Counted from the first letter of the stretch, positions 42,847 to 51,428 are shown. The stretch is DNA of 64,000 nucleotides from Paenibacillus_Z sp042653205 (GCF_042653205.1 NZ_JBHSHY010000008.1:62001-126000), one strand, 5' to 3'. Translations and numbers: made by a program. The notes: generated from the letters alone by a model not told the origin.

Positions 42847-43710
42847 ATGAGCGGCATCCGCGTTTGCGCCGTGCAGTATAAGCTGGCCGACATCGACAGC
42901 TTCGATCAATTCGCGTTCCAAGTCCGGCACTACGTCCGGAACGCCTCGGAGTACGGGGTACAGGTCATCCTGTTCCCCGAATTTTTCACGACGCAGCTTC
43001 TGTCCATCGGGGACGGGACGGGCGCCGCGCTGCCGATCGGCGGGCTCCCGGAATTCACGGACGCCTACATCGCGCTGTTCCGGTCGCTGGCGGCGGAATA
43101 CGGCGTCCATATTATCGGCGGCACGCACGTCATCGCAGCGGAAGGCGGCAAGCTGAACAACGCCGCGCATCTGTTCTATCCCGACGGCCGCGTGGAGAAG
43201 CAGGCTAAGCTGCACATGACGCCGACGGAGCGCGAGGAATGGAACATGTCGCCCGGCGAAGGGCTTGAGGTGTTCGACACGCCGTTCGGCACGATCGCCA
43301 TGCTGACGTGCTACGATATCGAGTTTCCGGAGATTGTCCGGATGGCGCGGGCCAAGGGAGCGGACATCATTTTCTGCCCTTCCTGTACCGACGACCGTCA
43401 CGGCTTCTACCGCGTGCGTTACTGCTGCCACGCGCGAGCGGTCGAGAATCAAGTCTATATCGTCACGACGGGCACGGTCGGCTCTCTCCGGAAGGTCGAC
43501 TTTATGCGGGCGAACTTCGGGCAGGCCGCGGTCATCTCGCCGAACGACATTCCGTTCCCGCCGGCAGGCATCCTGACGGAAGGCGTCGTGAACGACGACA
43601 TGCTCGTCGTCGCGGACATCGACGTCCGCCTGCTGCACGACGTCCGGGCAGCCGGTTTCGTCACGACGTGGCGCGACCGCCGCACCGATCTGTACGGCGA
43701 CTGGTCTTAA
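42847..43710 (+). CDS. Carbon-nitrogen hydrolase (nitrilase superfamily)
   Basis: Amidase-type enzyme of 287 residues from ATG 42847 after GGAGAGAG. The catalytic triad is Glu45 (FPEFFTT), Lys121 (KLHMTP) and Cys155 (TCYDIEFPE). The substrate is not predictable. The next gene is a GNAT acetyltransferase; in other bacteria the two domains occur fused as one protein, so a joint acetyl/amide reaction is likely. It begins 25 bases after the sensor kinase, possibly on the same transcript. Confidence 0.92.
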   Translation: MSGIRVCAVQYKLADIDSFDQFAFQVRHYVRNASEYGVQVILFPEFFTTQLLSIGDGTGAALPIGGLPEFTDAYIALFRSLAAEYGVHIIGGTHVIAAEGGKLNNAAHLFYPDGRVEKQAKLHMTPTEREEWNMSPGEGLEVFDTPFGTIAMLTCYDIEFPEIVRMARAKGADIIFCPSCTDDRHGFYRVRYCCHARAVENQVYIVTTGTVGSLRKVDFMRANFGQAAVISPNDIPFPPAGILTEGVVNDDMLVVADIDVRLLHDVRAAGFVTTWRDRRTDLYGDWS

Positions 43711-43747
43711 GCCGGCGGTCCGTCCGCGCGAAGGAGGAGTTATCGCA

Positions 43748-44425
43748 ATGCGCAAGCAGTTGATCGTCTTCTTAAACGGCAAGCCGATCGAGATCGTCAT
43801 TCGCAATTATACGTTTACCGATTTTCCGGGCATGATCGAGATTCAGAAACTGTGCTTTCCGCCGCCATACCCGTCCGAGCTGTGGTGGAGCGAGCAGCAG
43901 CTCCGCGAGCACGTGACGCGGTTTCCCGAAGGCGCGTTATGCGCGGAACACGACGGCAAGCTGATCGGCTCGATGACGGGGCTCGTCGTGCGCGGCGATG
44001 CGCTGCATGGCGACCATCGCTGGGAGACCGTCACCGATCGCGGCTATATCCGCACGCACGATCCGAACGGAGACACGCTCTACATCGCGGACATCTGCGT
44101 CGTACCGGAGATGCGCAAGGCCGGGATCGGCAAATGGCTCATGCAGAGCATGTATGAGACGGTCGTCCATCTCGGGCTGAAGCGGCTGCTCGGCGGCGGC
44201 CGGATGCCGAGCTATCACCGGTACGCGGACGAGGTCGCGCCGGACGACTACTTATCCGGCATCGTCGCGGGGCGGTACAGCGATCCTGTGATCACGTTCC
44301 TGCTGCGCTGCGGCCGGATGCCGATTGGGACCGTCGCCGGCTACCTGGACGACGAGGAATCGCGCAATTACGCCGCGCTCATGGAGTGGCGGAACCCCTT
44401 TCATCCCGGAGAAGGCGGCCATTAA
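43748..44425 (+). CDS. GNAT acetyltransferase, partner of the nitrilase-type gene
   Basis: Product of 225 residues from ATG 43748, with AAGGAGG about 10 bases upstream. The acetyl-CoA motif A is in DICVVPEMRKAGIGKWLMQSM (R-K-A-G-I-G), with the preceding beta-strand ADICVV. The N-terminus reads VIRNYTFTDFPGM. The order hydrolase-acetyltransferase and the known fused versions point to a shared pathway. The acceptor substrate is unknown. Confidence 0.88.
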   Translation: MRKQLIVFLNGKPIEIVIRNYTFTDFPGMIEIQKLCFPPPYPSELWWSEQQLREHVTRFPEGALCAEHDGKLIGSMTGLVVRGDALHGDHRWETVTDRGYIRTHDPNGDTLYIADICVVPEMRKAGIGKWLMQSMYETVVHLGLKRLLGGGRMPSYHRYADEVAPDDYLSGIVAGRYSDPVITFLLRCGRMPIGTVAGYLDDEESRNYAALMEWRNPFHPGEGGH

Positions 44426-44445
44426 CAGACCGAAGGAGCGAAACC

Positions 44446-45114
44446 ATGGACTACATACGCATTCAATCCATTGACCACCCGCTGTTCGCCAAGATGCACG
44501 ACCTGATGAAGACGGTTTTCCCGCCGGAGGAAGTGCTGGCGTTTGAGAAATGGCGCGCGCCGCTCGAGGACGAGAGCATCCACGTGTACGTCGCCGTGCA
44601 TGAAGGCGAGGTCGTCGGCACGACGGAGTACCGGTATTATCCGGGCCTGCGTGTGGCGATGACGGACTTCACGATCGTCGGCCGCCCGGGTCTCGGCATC
44701 GGCCGCTTCCTGCTTCGCAGCCGAGAGCGGGATTTACAGCGGCTTGCGGCGGAGAGCGGGACCGTTTCGCTTGGCATGTTCGCCGAAATTTACGATCCGG
44801 CGCAAGCGAGCTACGAATTCGGCGGCATCTACCCGATGAATCCGTACGTGCGCCGGGAAGTGCTCTCGCATATCGGCTACATGCGGCTTGATTTCCCGTA
44901 CGTGCATCCGTCCTGGGAAGAGGACGGCTCGGCGGTCGGGGGCCTCAATCTCAGTTTCCTCCCCGCCGACGAGAACCGGACGGAACTCGACGCGTCGCTC
45001 GTGACGGCGTTTCTGACCCAATATTATTCGGCGCTGCCGAACAAGCCTGCGGAATGGTATGCGATGATGGAGCAGTTGAAGACGCAGGACAAGCTGCGCC
45101 TGCTGCCGCTCTAG
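44446..45114 (+). CDS. GNAT-like acetyltransferase
   Basis: Second acetyltransferase of 222 residues from ATG 44446 (GAAGGAG upstream), 20 bases after the first. Strand MTDFTIVGRPGLGIGRFLL carries the G-X-G-I-G acetyl-CoA loop. The two GNAT proteins share little beyond the fold, so they are not a recent duplication. A role with the nitrilase-type enzyme is suggested by position only. Confidence 0.8.
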   Translation: MDYIRIQSIDHPLFAKMHDLMKTVFPPEEVLAFEKWRAPLEDESIHVYVAVHEGEVVGTTEYRYYPGLRVAMTDFTIVGRPGLGIGRFLLRSRERDLQRLAAESGTVSLGMFAEIYDPAQASYEFGGIYPMNPYVRREVLSHIGYMRLDFPYVHPSWEEDGSAVGGLNLSFLPADENRTELDASLVTAFLTQYYSALPNKPAEWYAMMEQLKTQDKLRLLPL

Positions 45115-45206
45115 ATCCGTGTCCCGGCCGCGACCGGGCGGCATCTTGCGCCGGCGCGATTCAATAACGAATGCACGGCTAGGTTTTTCTAAAGGAGTAT
45201 CGCAGC

Positions 45207-45980
45207 ATGAAAATCACGTTTTGGGGAACGGGCGACGCCATGGGCGTTCCGCGGGTCTACTGCGCCTGTCCGGTTTGCGAGGAGGCGAGAAGCGGCGGGA
45301 CGAACCGCCGGTACCGCTCGCTCGTCCGGCTGGAGGACGAGGGGATCGGCTCGCTGTTGATCGATTGCGGCCCGGACTGGCGCCGCGGCATGGAAGCTGC
45401 GGGACTTCGGCAGCTCGACGCCGTGCTGATTACCCACGCCCACTTCGACCACATCGCCGGGCTGCCGGAATATGCCGACTTGTGCCGGTGGCTCGGGCGC
45501 CAAGGAACGGCGTACGCGATGCCGGACGTCATCGACGAGATTCTCGTCCGATTCCCTTGGCTGTCCAGACAGATCGCGTTCGTGCCGATCGAAGGCGACC
45601 TGACGTTCGGCAGCTGGAAGGCGTTCTGCTGGAAGGTCAACCACGGCAAGAACGGTTACGCGTACGCCTACCGGTTCGAGAACGCCGCGACCGGACGCAG
45701 CTTCGCGTATTGCTCCGACGCCATCGCGCTGTCGGACGAAGAGCTGGAGCCGCTTCACGGACTCGACGTGCTGATTCTCGGCACAAGCTTCTACGAGGAG
45801 CCGTACGCGTTCGAGAGCCGTTCCGTCTACGACGTCCGCGAAGCGCTGGCGCTGCTCGAACGGTTGAAGCCGGGACGCGCGGTGTTCACGCACCTGTCGC
45901 ACGACATCGACCTCGGCCGCGATTACGGGCTGCCGGCCGGAGCGGCGTTCGCGCGGACGGGACAGACGGTTACGGTGTAG
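45207..45980 (+). CDS. Metallo-beta-lactamase fold hydrolase, PhnP-like
   Basis: Protein of 257 residues from ATG 45207 after AAAGGAG. The N-terminal WGTGDAMGVPRVYCACPVC contains the extra structural zinc cysteines (Cys-X-Cys-X2-Cys) known from PhnP phosphodiesterase. The active-site motif is THAHFDH with later ligands in YCSDA and FTHLSHD. PhnP hydrolyses cyclic ribose phosphates in phosphonate breakdown; no phn genes are nearby, so the substrate is open. It ends the gene group that starts at the two-component system. Confidence 0.88.
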   Translation: MKITFWGTGDAMGVPRVYCACPVCEEARSGGTNRRYRSLVRLEDEGIGSLLIDCGPDWRRGMEAAGLRQLDAVLITHAHFDHIAGLPEYADLCRWLGRQGTAYAMPDVIDEILVRFPWLSRQIAFVPIEGDLTFGSWKAFCWKVNHGKNGYAYAYRFENAATGRSFAYCSDAIALSDEELEPLHGLDVLILGTSFYEEPYAFESRSVYDVREALALLERLKPGRAVFTHLSHDIDLGRDYGLPAGAAFARTGQTVTV

Positions 45981-46017
45981 GCCGAGGCCGCCGAACTCGG
46001 TTTGGGTTGGAGCCAGC

Positions 46018-46047
46018 TTGACATTGACGGCGGCCAGCCGTTATGAT
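46018..46047 (+). promoter_or_regulatory. Strong promoter of the 46 kb non-coding RNA
   Basis: Perfect -35 TTGACA at 46018-46023, 18-base spacer, -10 TATGAT at 46042-46047. It lies in a gene-free stretch and points into the structured region; transcription should start near 46054. Confidence 0.75.
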
Positions 46048-46053
46048 GTTACT

Positions 46054-46310
46054 AACTTTAACCAGCAAGGGGAAATTTTGATGCGTGTCGGTGTTCTTAA
46101 CTTCTAATTGGATATGACCTGGGGCCGAAGGCCGCCAGGGACGAAAGCGCAAATCGCAAAGCTTGAACGACCTGCGCCTTGACCGTTTTACGGCAGGTTT
46201 AGTTCGTTATTCCCGATTCCGCGTTCTCGTCGCCAATGAGTTAAGAACATGACCCATTTCCCGCCTGCTGCAGGACGGTAATGGAGCGTGCTCTTCGAGC
46301 ACGCTTTTTT
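46054..46310 (+). ncRNA. Structured non-coding RNA candidate, about 257 nt, family not recognised
   Basis: Between a good promoter and a strong terminator lies a region with nested long-range pairing. CAGCA 46063-46067 pairs with TGCTG 46266-46270. GGGGAAAT ending at 46076 pairs with ATTTCCC at 46256-46262. GTTCTTAAC 46093-46101 pairs perfectly with GTTAAGAAC 46240-46248, and ATTGG 46107-46111 with CCAAT 46233-46237. Inside are a hairpin CCTGGGGCC-GAA-GGCC-G-CCAGG (46118-46139), a helix GACGA/TCGTC (46140-46144 with 46227-46231) and an arm GAAC-ACCTGC/GCAGGT-GTTC (46165-46205). No open frame with a ribosome site fits. I checked for tmRNA, RNase P, SRP, 6S, T-box and common riboswitch landmarks and found none. 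Confidence 0.7.
46286..46310 (+). terminator. Terminator of the 46 kb RNA
   Basis: GCGTGCTC at 46286-46293 and GAGCACGC at 46297-46304 form a perfect 8-bp stem with loop TTC, followed by six T. Confidence 0.93.
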
Positions 46311-46315
46311 CATGC

Positions 46316-46411
46316 CGGTGTTCCATTTCTCGCGAGAAGTGGGCGATCGGCTGAAGCACCGTCATTCCCACAGGGACGGAATGCGTTTATGCGCTTTCCG
46401 TCCCTTTTTTT
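46316..46411 (+). promoter_or_regulatory. Attenuator-like leader before the MutS2-like gene
   Basis: CGGTG 46316-46320 pairs with CACCG 46357-46361 and encloses hairpin CCATTTCTC/GAGAAGTGG (46323-46342). Then CATTCC 46363-46368 can pair with GGAATG 46378-46383, which is the left arm of the terminator GGGACGGAA-T-GCG (46373-46385) with CGC-T-TTCCGTCCC (46392-46404) and seven T. The two foldings exclude each other, the usual layout of transcription attenuation. What would switch it is not visible. Confidence 0.5.
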
Positions 46412-46442
46412 ATTTTCATATTAACGAAAAGGATGGGTGCAC

Positions 46443-48435
46443 GATGAATCACAAGACGATGACGACTCTGGAATTTCATAAAATTAAAGCGATGCTGGCC
46501 GCGTATACGGTCTCGGAAGCGGGAAGGACGCTCGTCGACCGGCTGGAGCCGAGCCGGCACGCCAAGCAGGTCGCAGCCTGGCTGAAAGAAACGGAAGAGG
46601 CGGCAGCGCTGCTCGCGACCGGTGCCAGCGTGCCGTTGTCCGCCATGGAGGGCATCGGGCCGTTCCTGGCGCTGCTCGGCAAAGGCAAAATCTACACGGA
46701 GCACGAGCTGGGCCAGCTCGCCGTCTGGCTGACGTCCGTGGCGCAAATGAAACGCTACATGGACGGCAAGCGGATGACGGCGCCGACGATCAGCGGCTAC
46801 GCCGATTCCATGCAGGACTGCCCGGAGCTCGTGCGCGAGCTGGACCGCTGCATTCGGCATGGACGATTGACCGACCAGGCGAGTCCCGAGCTGGGCGACA
46901 TCCGGCGCCATATCGCGGCCGCCGAGGACCGGATCGAGCGCAGGCTCAACCAGCTGCTCGGCAAGTACAAGAGCGCGCTGCAGGAGCAGCTCGTCAGCAG
47001 GCGGAACGGCCGTTTCGTCATTCCGGTCAAGCGCGAGCTGCGACGTCAAGTACCGGGCACGGTATGGGACGAATCGGCGAGCGGCCAGACGCTGTTCGTG
47101 GAACCGGCCGACGTGGCGGACCTGCAGGGCGAGCTGCAGCTGTGGCAGGGCGAGGAGGAACGCGAGCGGACGCGGATATTATCGGAGCTGTCCGACTTGG
47201 CGGAAACGCATGCCGCGGCGTTCCGGTGGAACATGGAGGCGATGGCGTCGTTCGACTTCATCTTTGCGCGCGGCAAGCTGGCCCGGACATACGACGGCAT
47301 CGCGCCGGCGCTCGTCGACCGGCCGTTCGTCCGCCTAGTCGGCGCGCGGCATCCGCTGCTCGGCGAGAAAGCGGTGCCGTTGACGGTCGAGCTCGGCGAA
47401 GCTTGGCGGCAGTTGATCATAACGGGGCCGAATACGGGCGGGAAGACGGTCGCGCTCAAGACGGTCGGCTTGTTTGCCTTGATGAACCAGGCGGGGCTGC
47501 TGCTGCCGGCGGAGCGGGGCACGGAGATGGGGCTGTTCGAGCATGTCCTGGCCGATGTTGGCGACGGGCAAAGCATTGAGCAGTCGCTCAGCACGTTCTC
47601 GGCGCATATGGACGCGTTAAGCGACATGCTGCGGGCGGCGAATGGCCGATCGCTCCTGCTGCTCGACGAGCTGGCGGCGGGGACGGATCCGGGGGAGGGC
47701 ATCGCGCTCTCGATCGCGGTGCTGGAGGAGCTGCTGCAGCGGGGATCGCTGGTGGCGGCGACGACGCATTTCAATGAAATCAAGCGGTTCGCGTCGCACG
47801 TACCGGGCTGCACGAACGCACGGATGACGTTCGACCCCGAGACGCTAAGGCCGCTCTACCGGCTGGAGATCGGCGAAGCCGGCGACAGCTTCGCCTTCGC
47901 GATCGCCCGGCGGTTCGGTCTGCCGGAAGCCGTGGTGAAACGGGCGGAGAAGCGAGCGAAGTCGGCGGTCCGTCCTCGAGAAGAAGCGGACGCGGGGGAA
48001 GCCGTTCCATACGGAGCGCCTTCCGATTCGCAGCCGTTCGACCAAGCGTCGGCTAAGAGGCCGAAACGTTCGAAGAAGGCCGGCCGAGACTCCGTCGGCC
48101 CCACGGACCCGGAGACGACGGCGGGGGAGCCCAAGGTGAAGCGGCCGCTCGAGGTCGGTGACTCCGTCTGGATCCATCCGCTCCGCCGAACGGGCATCGT
48201 CTACCGGACGGCGGACGAACGGGGCGACGTCGTCGTGCAGGTGCAGAAGGCGAAGATGACGTTCAACCGGAAGCGGCTGTCGTTGTACATCGCGCACACG
48301 GAGCTGTATCCGGGAGGCGGCTACGACCTCGACATCGTGTTCGAATCCAAGGAGAACAGGAAGAAGCGGAATCTCATGCGCCGCAAATACGTGCCCGGCT
48401 TGTCGATCGAGTCGCCGGCCGACGACAAGGAGTAG
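46443..48435 (+). CDS. MutS2-like ATPase lacking the Smr nuclease domain
   Basis: Protein of 664 residues from ATG 46443 (AAAAGGATGGG upstream); the frame is open farther upstream but runs through terminators. It follows the MutS2 plan: core/lever region, EPADVADLQGEL-type clamp, Walker A GPNTGGKTVALKT and Walker B LLLLDELAAGTDPGEG, then a basic linker (about 520-580) and a small SH3-like KOW segment with VGDSVWIHPLRRTG. Full MutS2 is about 785 residues and ends with Smr; here the protein stops after a short basic tail. So it probably acts on branched DNA or stalled ribosomes without that cleavage domain, or is a separate subfamily. Confidence 0.87.
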
Positions 48436-48452
48436 GAAGGGGCGAACGGGGT

Positions 48453-49094
48453 TCAATCCCGGCTTTCGATCGCGAGCAGCAGCCCTTCCTTGATCGCGAT
48501 CATGCCTTCGCCGCCGGTCAGCTTGTTGCTGATGCCGATCGATTGGCCGATCTCGATGGCCGCGTCCGCGAGGGGATACCGGAAACCGGTCAGCGTGATG
48601 CCGGTCACCGATTCCGTAAGCGGCAGCAGCGAGATGTATGGGAAGCCCTCGTCCGCGATCCGCAGCGACCGCGAGACCAGCCGGATGCGGTTGTGCTCGT
48701 CCGCCAGGCAGGCCGGGACGCCTTCGCGCGCGGCGAAGCGAAGCAGGTGCACGTTCGCGAGCGTATGGTCGAAGCGGGTGCCGAGACCGCCGACGAGGAC
48801 GATCTCCTTGGGGCGCTTGGCGACGGCCAGCCGCCAGGCGAGTTCCGTGTCGGTATAATCCTTGTCCACGGGGTCGTATTCCCGCGTTTCGGCGCTGACC
48901 CGACGGACGAGCGCGAGCTCCTCCGCGGTGACGGAATCGAAATCGCCAAGCGCGATGTCCGGGCGGAGGCCGCGGCGCGCGAGGAAGAGCGCGCCGGCAT
49001 CCGCACCGATGAGGAAATCATCCGGTTCGATCAGCGGCAGCGCCCAGTCTCCAAGCCGGCCTCCCGTCACGATCACAATGCGTTTGTCGTTCAT
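48453..49094 (-). CDS. thiN: Thiamine pyrophosphokinase
   Basis: Transfers pyrophosphate from ATP to thiamine, giving the TPP cofactor used by the E1 of pyruvate dehydrogenase among others. The product is 213 residues from ATG at 49094-49092. Typical motifs are GADAGALFL, PDIALGDFDS, DKDYTDTELA and GGLGTRFDHTLANVHLL. The C-terminal half is the thiamine-binding beta-sandwich. It converges with the MutS2-like gene with only 17 bases between them and no visible terminator. Confidence 0.95.
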   Translation of the reverse strand: MNDKRIVIVTGGRLGDWALPLIEPDDFLIGADAGALFLARRGLRPDIALGDFDSVTAEELALVRRVSAETREYDPVDKDYTDTELAWRLAVAKRPKEIVLVGGLGTRFDHTLANVHLLRFAAREGVPACLADEHNRIRLVSRSLRIADEGFPYISLLPLTESVTGITLTGFRYPLADAAIEIGQSIGISNKLTGGEGMIAIKEGLLLAIESRD

Positions 49095-49261
49095 ATATCC
49101 ATGAAACCGCCTTTCGATAAGAGTTCAAATCAATTGTTCCTTAGTCGTTGCCCAGTCAGCGCGCAGCCCGGAAACTGCCGCAGCGGTTCTTAAGCCAAGT
49201 ATACGTTCGTCCGCCGTCGTTTGCCAACCGGCTGCTTTGCGAACTGGCGTGCAATTACCGC

Positions 49262-49290
49262 TTGAAGATTCCAGTCGCCGCGGCTAAAAT
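49262..49290 (+). promoter_or_regulatory. Promoter of the TRIC channel / phosphatase operon
   Basis: TTGAAG at 49262-49267, 17-base spacer, TAAAAT at 49285-49290, 62 bases before the ATG. Directly after it the sequence GAGAAAGGATT occurs twice in a row. Confidence 0.6.
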
Positions 49291-49351
49291 GAGAAAGGAT
49301 TTGAGAAAGGATTATTGAAGAATAGGACGAAACCGGCGGAGGCATCATGAG

Positions 49352-50047
49352 ATGAATGCAGCGATGAATATGGACATCTTCACGGTCTTCAGCATTATCG
49401 GCACGATTGCGTTCGCGGTGAGCGGCGCGATCGTGGCGATGGAGGAAGAATACGATATACTGGGCGTTTACGTGCTCGGCCTCGTGACCGCGTTCGGCGG
49501 CGGCGTGATCCGCAACCTCTTGATCGGCGTTCCGATCACGACGATTTGGACGCAGGGCATGCTGCTCAAAACCGCGGTGATTGCGATGACCGTAGCTTTC
49601 GTCCTTCCCTTGAAATGGATTCGGACCTGGAAGAAGAGCGAGGCGTTCTTCGACGCGATCGGGCTGTCCGCCTTCGCGATCCAAGGCGCGCTGTACGCGA
49701 CGGGCAAATATCCGCTTAGCGCGGTCATCGTGGCGGCGATGCTGACGGGCATCGGCGGCGGCATGATCCGCGACGTGCTGGCGGGACGGAAACCGCTCGT
49801 GCTGCGGGACGAAATTTACGCCGTCTGGGCGATGAGCGCGGGGGCCGCGATCGGGCTCGGGTGGTTCCGTTCGCCGGTGGAGCTGCTGATCCTGTTCGCG
49901 GCCGTCATCCTGTTCCGGATGCTCTCGGTGCATTACGGCTGGCGGCTGCCGCGGCGGTCGCTGAAATACGCATTGTCGCAATCGGTGTTCGCGGAAGACG
50001 AACGAACGGCGGCGAAGAAAGAGCATAAGGAAGGGGTAGGGCTTTGA
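49352..50047 (+). CDS. TRIC-like trimeric cation channel family protein (YvgT/UPF0126)
   Basis: Membrane protein of 231 residues from ATG 49352, 9 bases after GGCGGAGG. Seven hydrophobic segments are visible, arranged as two repeats that each hold a glycine-rich motif: TAFGGGVIRNLLIG and TGIGGGMIRDVLAG. This internal duplication is the mark of prokaryotic TRIC channels, which conduct potassium in the members studied. The C-terminal tail is charged. The stop overlaps the TTG start of the phosphatase gene. Confidence 0.9.
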   Translation: MNAAMNMDIFTVFSIIGTIAFAVSGAIVAMEEEYDILGVYVLGLVTAFGGGVIRNLLIGVPITTIWTQGMLLKTAVIAMTVAFVLPLKWIRTWKKSEAFFDAIGLSAFAIQGALYATGKYPLSAVIVAAMLTGIGGGMIRDVLAGRKPLVLRDEIYAVWAMSAGAAIGLGWFRSPVELLILFAAVILFRMLSVHYGWRLPRRSLKYALSQSVFAEDERTAAKKEHKEGVGL

Positions 50048-50526
50048 TTCGGGTTTTGTTTGTATGTCTCGGCAATATCTGCCGTTCGCCGATGGCGGAA
50101 GCGGTGTTCCGGAACCTGGTGAAGACCAGGGAATTGGAGGCCCGGATCGAGGTCGATTCCGCGGGCACGGGAGACTGGCATCTGTGCAAGCCGCCCCATG
50201 AAGGGACCCGCGCCCTGCTGGACCGGCACGGCATTCCGTACGAGGGCATTCGGGCCCGGCAGGTGCTGCTGGATGATTTCAACCGGTTCGACTACATCGT
50301 CTGCATGGACGCCAACAACGAGACCGACGTGCGGGACGTGTTCGGCAGCAAGGCGGACGGCAACGCGAAGGTGTTCCGGTTCATGGACCTGATGCCGGAG
50401 AAGGAAAGCAAGGACGTGCCGGACCCGTACTACACCGGCAACTTCGACGAGGTGTACGAGCTGGTCGCGAAAGGCTGCGAGCGGCTGCTCGACCGCATCC
50501 GCCGCGCGCACCCCGACAAGGTATAA
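50044..50526 (+). CDS. Low-molecular-weight protein tyrosine phosphatase
   Basis: Phosphatase of 160 residues from TTG 50044, which overlaps the upstream stop; AAGGGGT precedes it. The active loop is CLGNICRS with nucleophile Cys8 and Arg14, and the general-acid motif is DPYY. Homologues (B. subtilis YfkJ, YwlE) remove phosphate from tyrosine or arginine; the residues here do not decide which. Co-transcription with an ion channel is noted without functional explanation. Confidence 0.93.
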   Translation: MIRVLFVCLGNICRSPMAEAVFRNLVKTRELEARIEVDSAGTGDWHLCKPPHEGTRALLDRHGIPYEGIRARQVLLDDFNRFDYIVCMDANNETDVRDVFGSKADGNAKVFRFMDLMPEKESKDVPDPYYTGNFDEVYELVAKGCERLLDRIRRAHPDKV

Positions 50527-50574
50527 GACGACGCGACGCTCGTATCCAGAGCCGCGTACAGCGGCCGGCATGAA

Positions 50575-50617
50575 CAAAAAACCGTAAGCACCCCGGCGGG
50601 GCTGCTTACGGTTTTTG
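50575..50617. terminator. Bidirectional terminator
   Basis: A-tract, CCGTAAGC at 50582-50589, an inner CCCC/GGGG pair, GCTTACGG at 50604-50611, then five T. It serves the phosphatase gene (+) and the esterase gene (-). Confidence 0.9.
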
Positions 50618-50665
50618 TTTTTTACCGGTTATTCGCGTGGAGCGCGGGAACGCGAACGGAGCGCC

Positions 50666-51406
50666 TCAGCTCTCCGCGCGCAGGAACGTGCGCAGCGCGT
50701 CCGGGAGGAATCGCTGCCAGAAGCCCCAGACGTGATCGCCGTCATGCTCGCCGTAGACCGCCGATGCGCCCTTGCTTTCGAGAAGGCGCCGCATCTCTCG
50801 GTTGAGCGCGACGAAATCGAAGACACCGAGATCGGATTTGAACGCCGTTTCCTGCAGGCCGACGATCATGAACAGCGAGAGCGCGCTTAGATCGCCCGCG
50901 GCTTCGACGATTTTCCGCATCTCGGGATAAAAGGCGCCGGACAAGGCAATAATTTGATGGAACAAATTGGGATATGCGAGCGCGAGCAGCACGCTGACGG
51001 AGCCGCCGAGCGAGTCCCCGGCGAGAATCCGCGACTCCGATTCGCGGCGGATCGGATATTTTTCTTCGATGAACGGAATCAGTTCTTCGCCGAAGAACGA
51101 GACGTAAGCCCGGTGGCGATCGCCTTCCGGCGCGTATTCCGCCGTCCGGTGGGCGAGATTCACGTCGACGCCGACGATGAGGAACGGCTCCACGCCTTCG
51201 TCGAGAATCAGCTGGTTCGCGATCGTGGCGATCCGCCCGAAGTTGAAAAACTGTTCGCCGTCCTGGCAGTAGACGACGGGATAACTGAGCAGCTCGTTGT
51301 AGCCCGGGGGCAAATAAACGCGAAGATTGCGGGAGCCTTCCGGCAAAAAGCGGCTGGCGACGACTTCCTTCACGATCGTTCGTTTTAAATAGCGTTGGTC
51401 CGTCAT
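50666..51406 (-). CDS. Alpha/beta-hydrolase esterase (enterochelin-esterase/EstD-like)
   Basis: Product of 246 residues from ATG at 51406-51404, with GGAG 10 bases upstream on the minus strand. The nucleophile elbow is GDSLGGS, the acid lies in the segment after LSALSLFMIVG, and the catalytic histidine is in GEHDGDHVWGFW. The N-terminal strand RNLRVYLPPGYNE is typical of PF00756-type esterases, which act on siderophore esters or acyl groups. There is no signal peptide. An inverted repeat GCAAA-CGC-TTTGC at 51429-51441 lies just upstream of its start. Confidence 0.88.
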   Translation of the reverse strand: MTDQRYLKRTIVKEVVASRFLPEGSRNLRVYLPPGYNELLSYPVVYCQDGEQFFNFGRIATIANQLILDEGVEPFLIVGVDVNLAHRTAEYAPEGDRHRAYVSFFGEELIPFIEEKYPIRRESESRILAGDSLGGSVSVLLALAYPNLFHQIIALSGAFYPEMRKIVEAAGDLSALSLFMIVGLQETAFKSDLGVFDFVALNREMRRLLESKGASAVYGEHDGDHVWGFWQRFLPDALRTFLRAES

Positions 51407-51428
51407 GCGGCGATATCTCCTTTCGATT

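Noticed and set aside
46054..46310. RNase P RNA, because GTTCTTAAC recalls the 5' end of B. subtilis rnpB
   Set aside because: The region is about 150 bases too short and lacks the conserved cores (GAGGAAAGTCC and the matching 3' core). The GTTCTTAAC here is one arm of a helix with GTTAAGAAC.
46054..46411. T-box, SAM, cobalamin or c-di-GMP riboswitch
   Set aside because: No T-box sequence (GGGTGGTACCGCG type) or the known core motifs of these classes; a short resemblance to GGGACGCAAAGC of the c-di-GMP class is too partial.
46288..46442. Upstream extension of the MutS2-like protein by 51 residues
   Set aside because: The extension runs through terminator and hairpin sequences and lacks a ribosome site; ATG 46443 has one and gives the expected family N-terminus.
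49291..49314. Tandem GAGAAAGGATT repeat as an operator
   Set aside because: Only two short purine-rich copies just after the promoter; more likely chance in an AG-rich leader.
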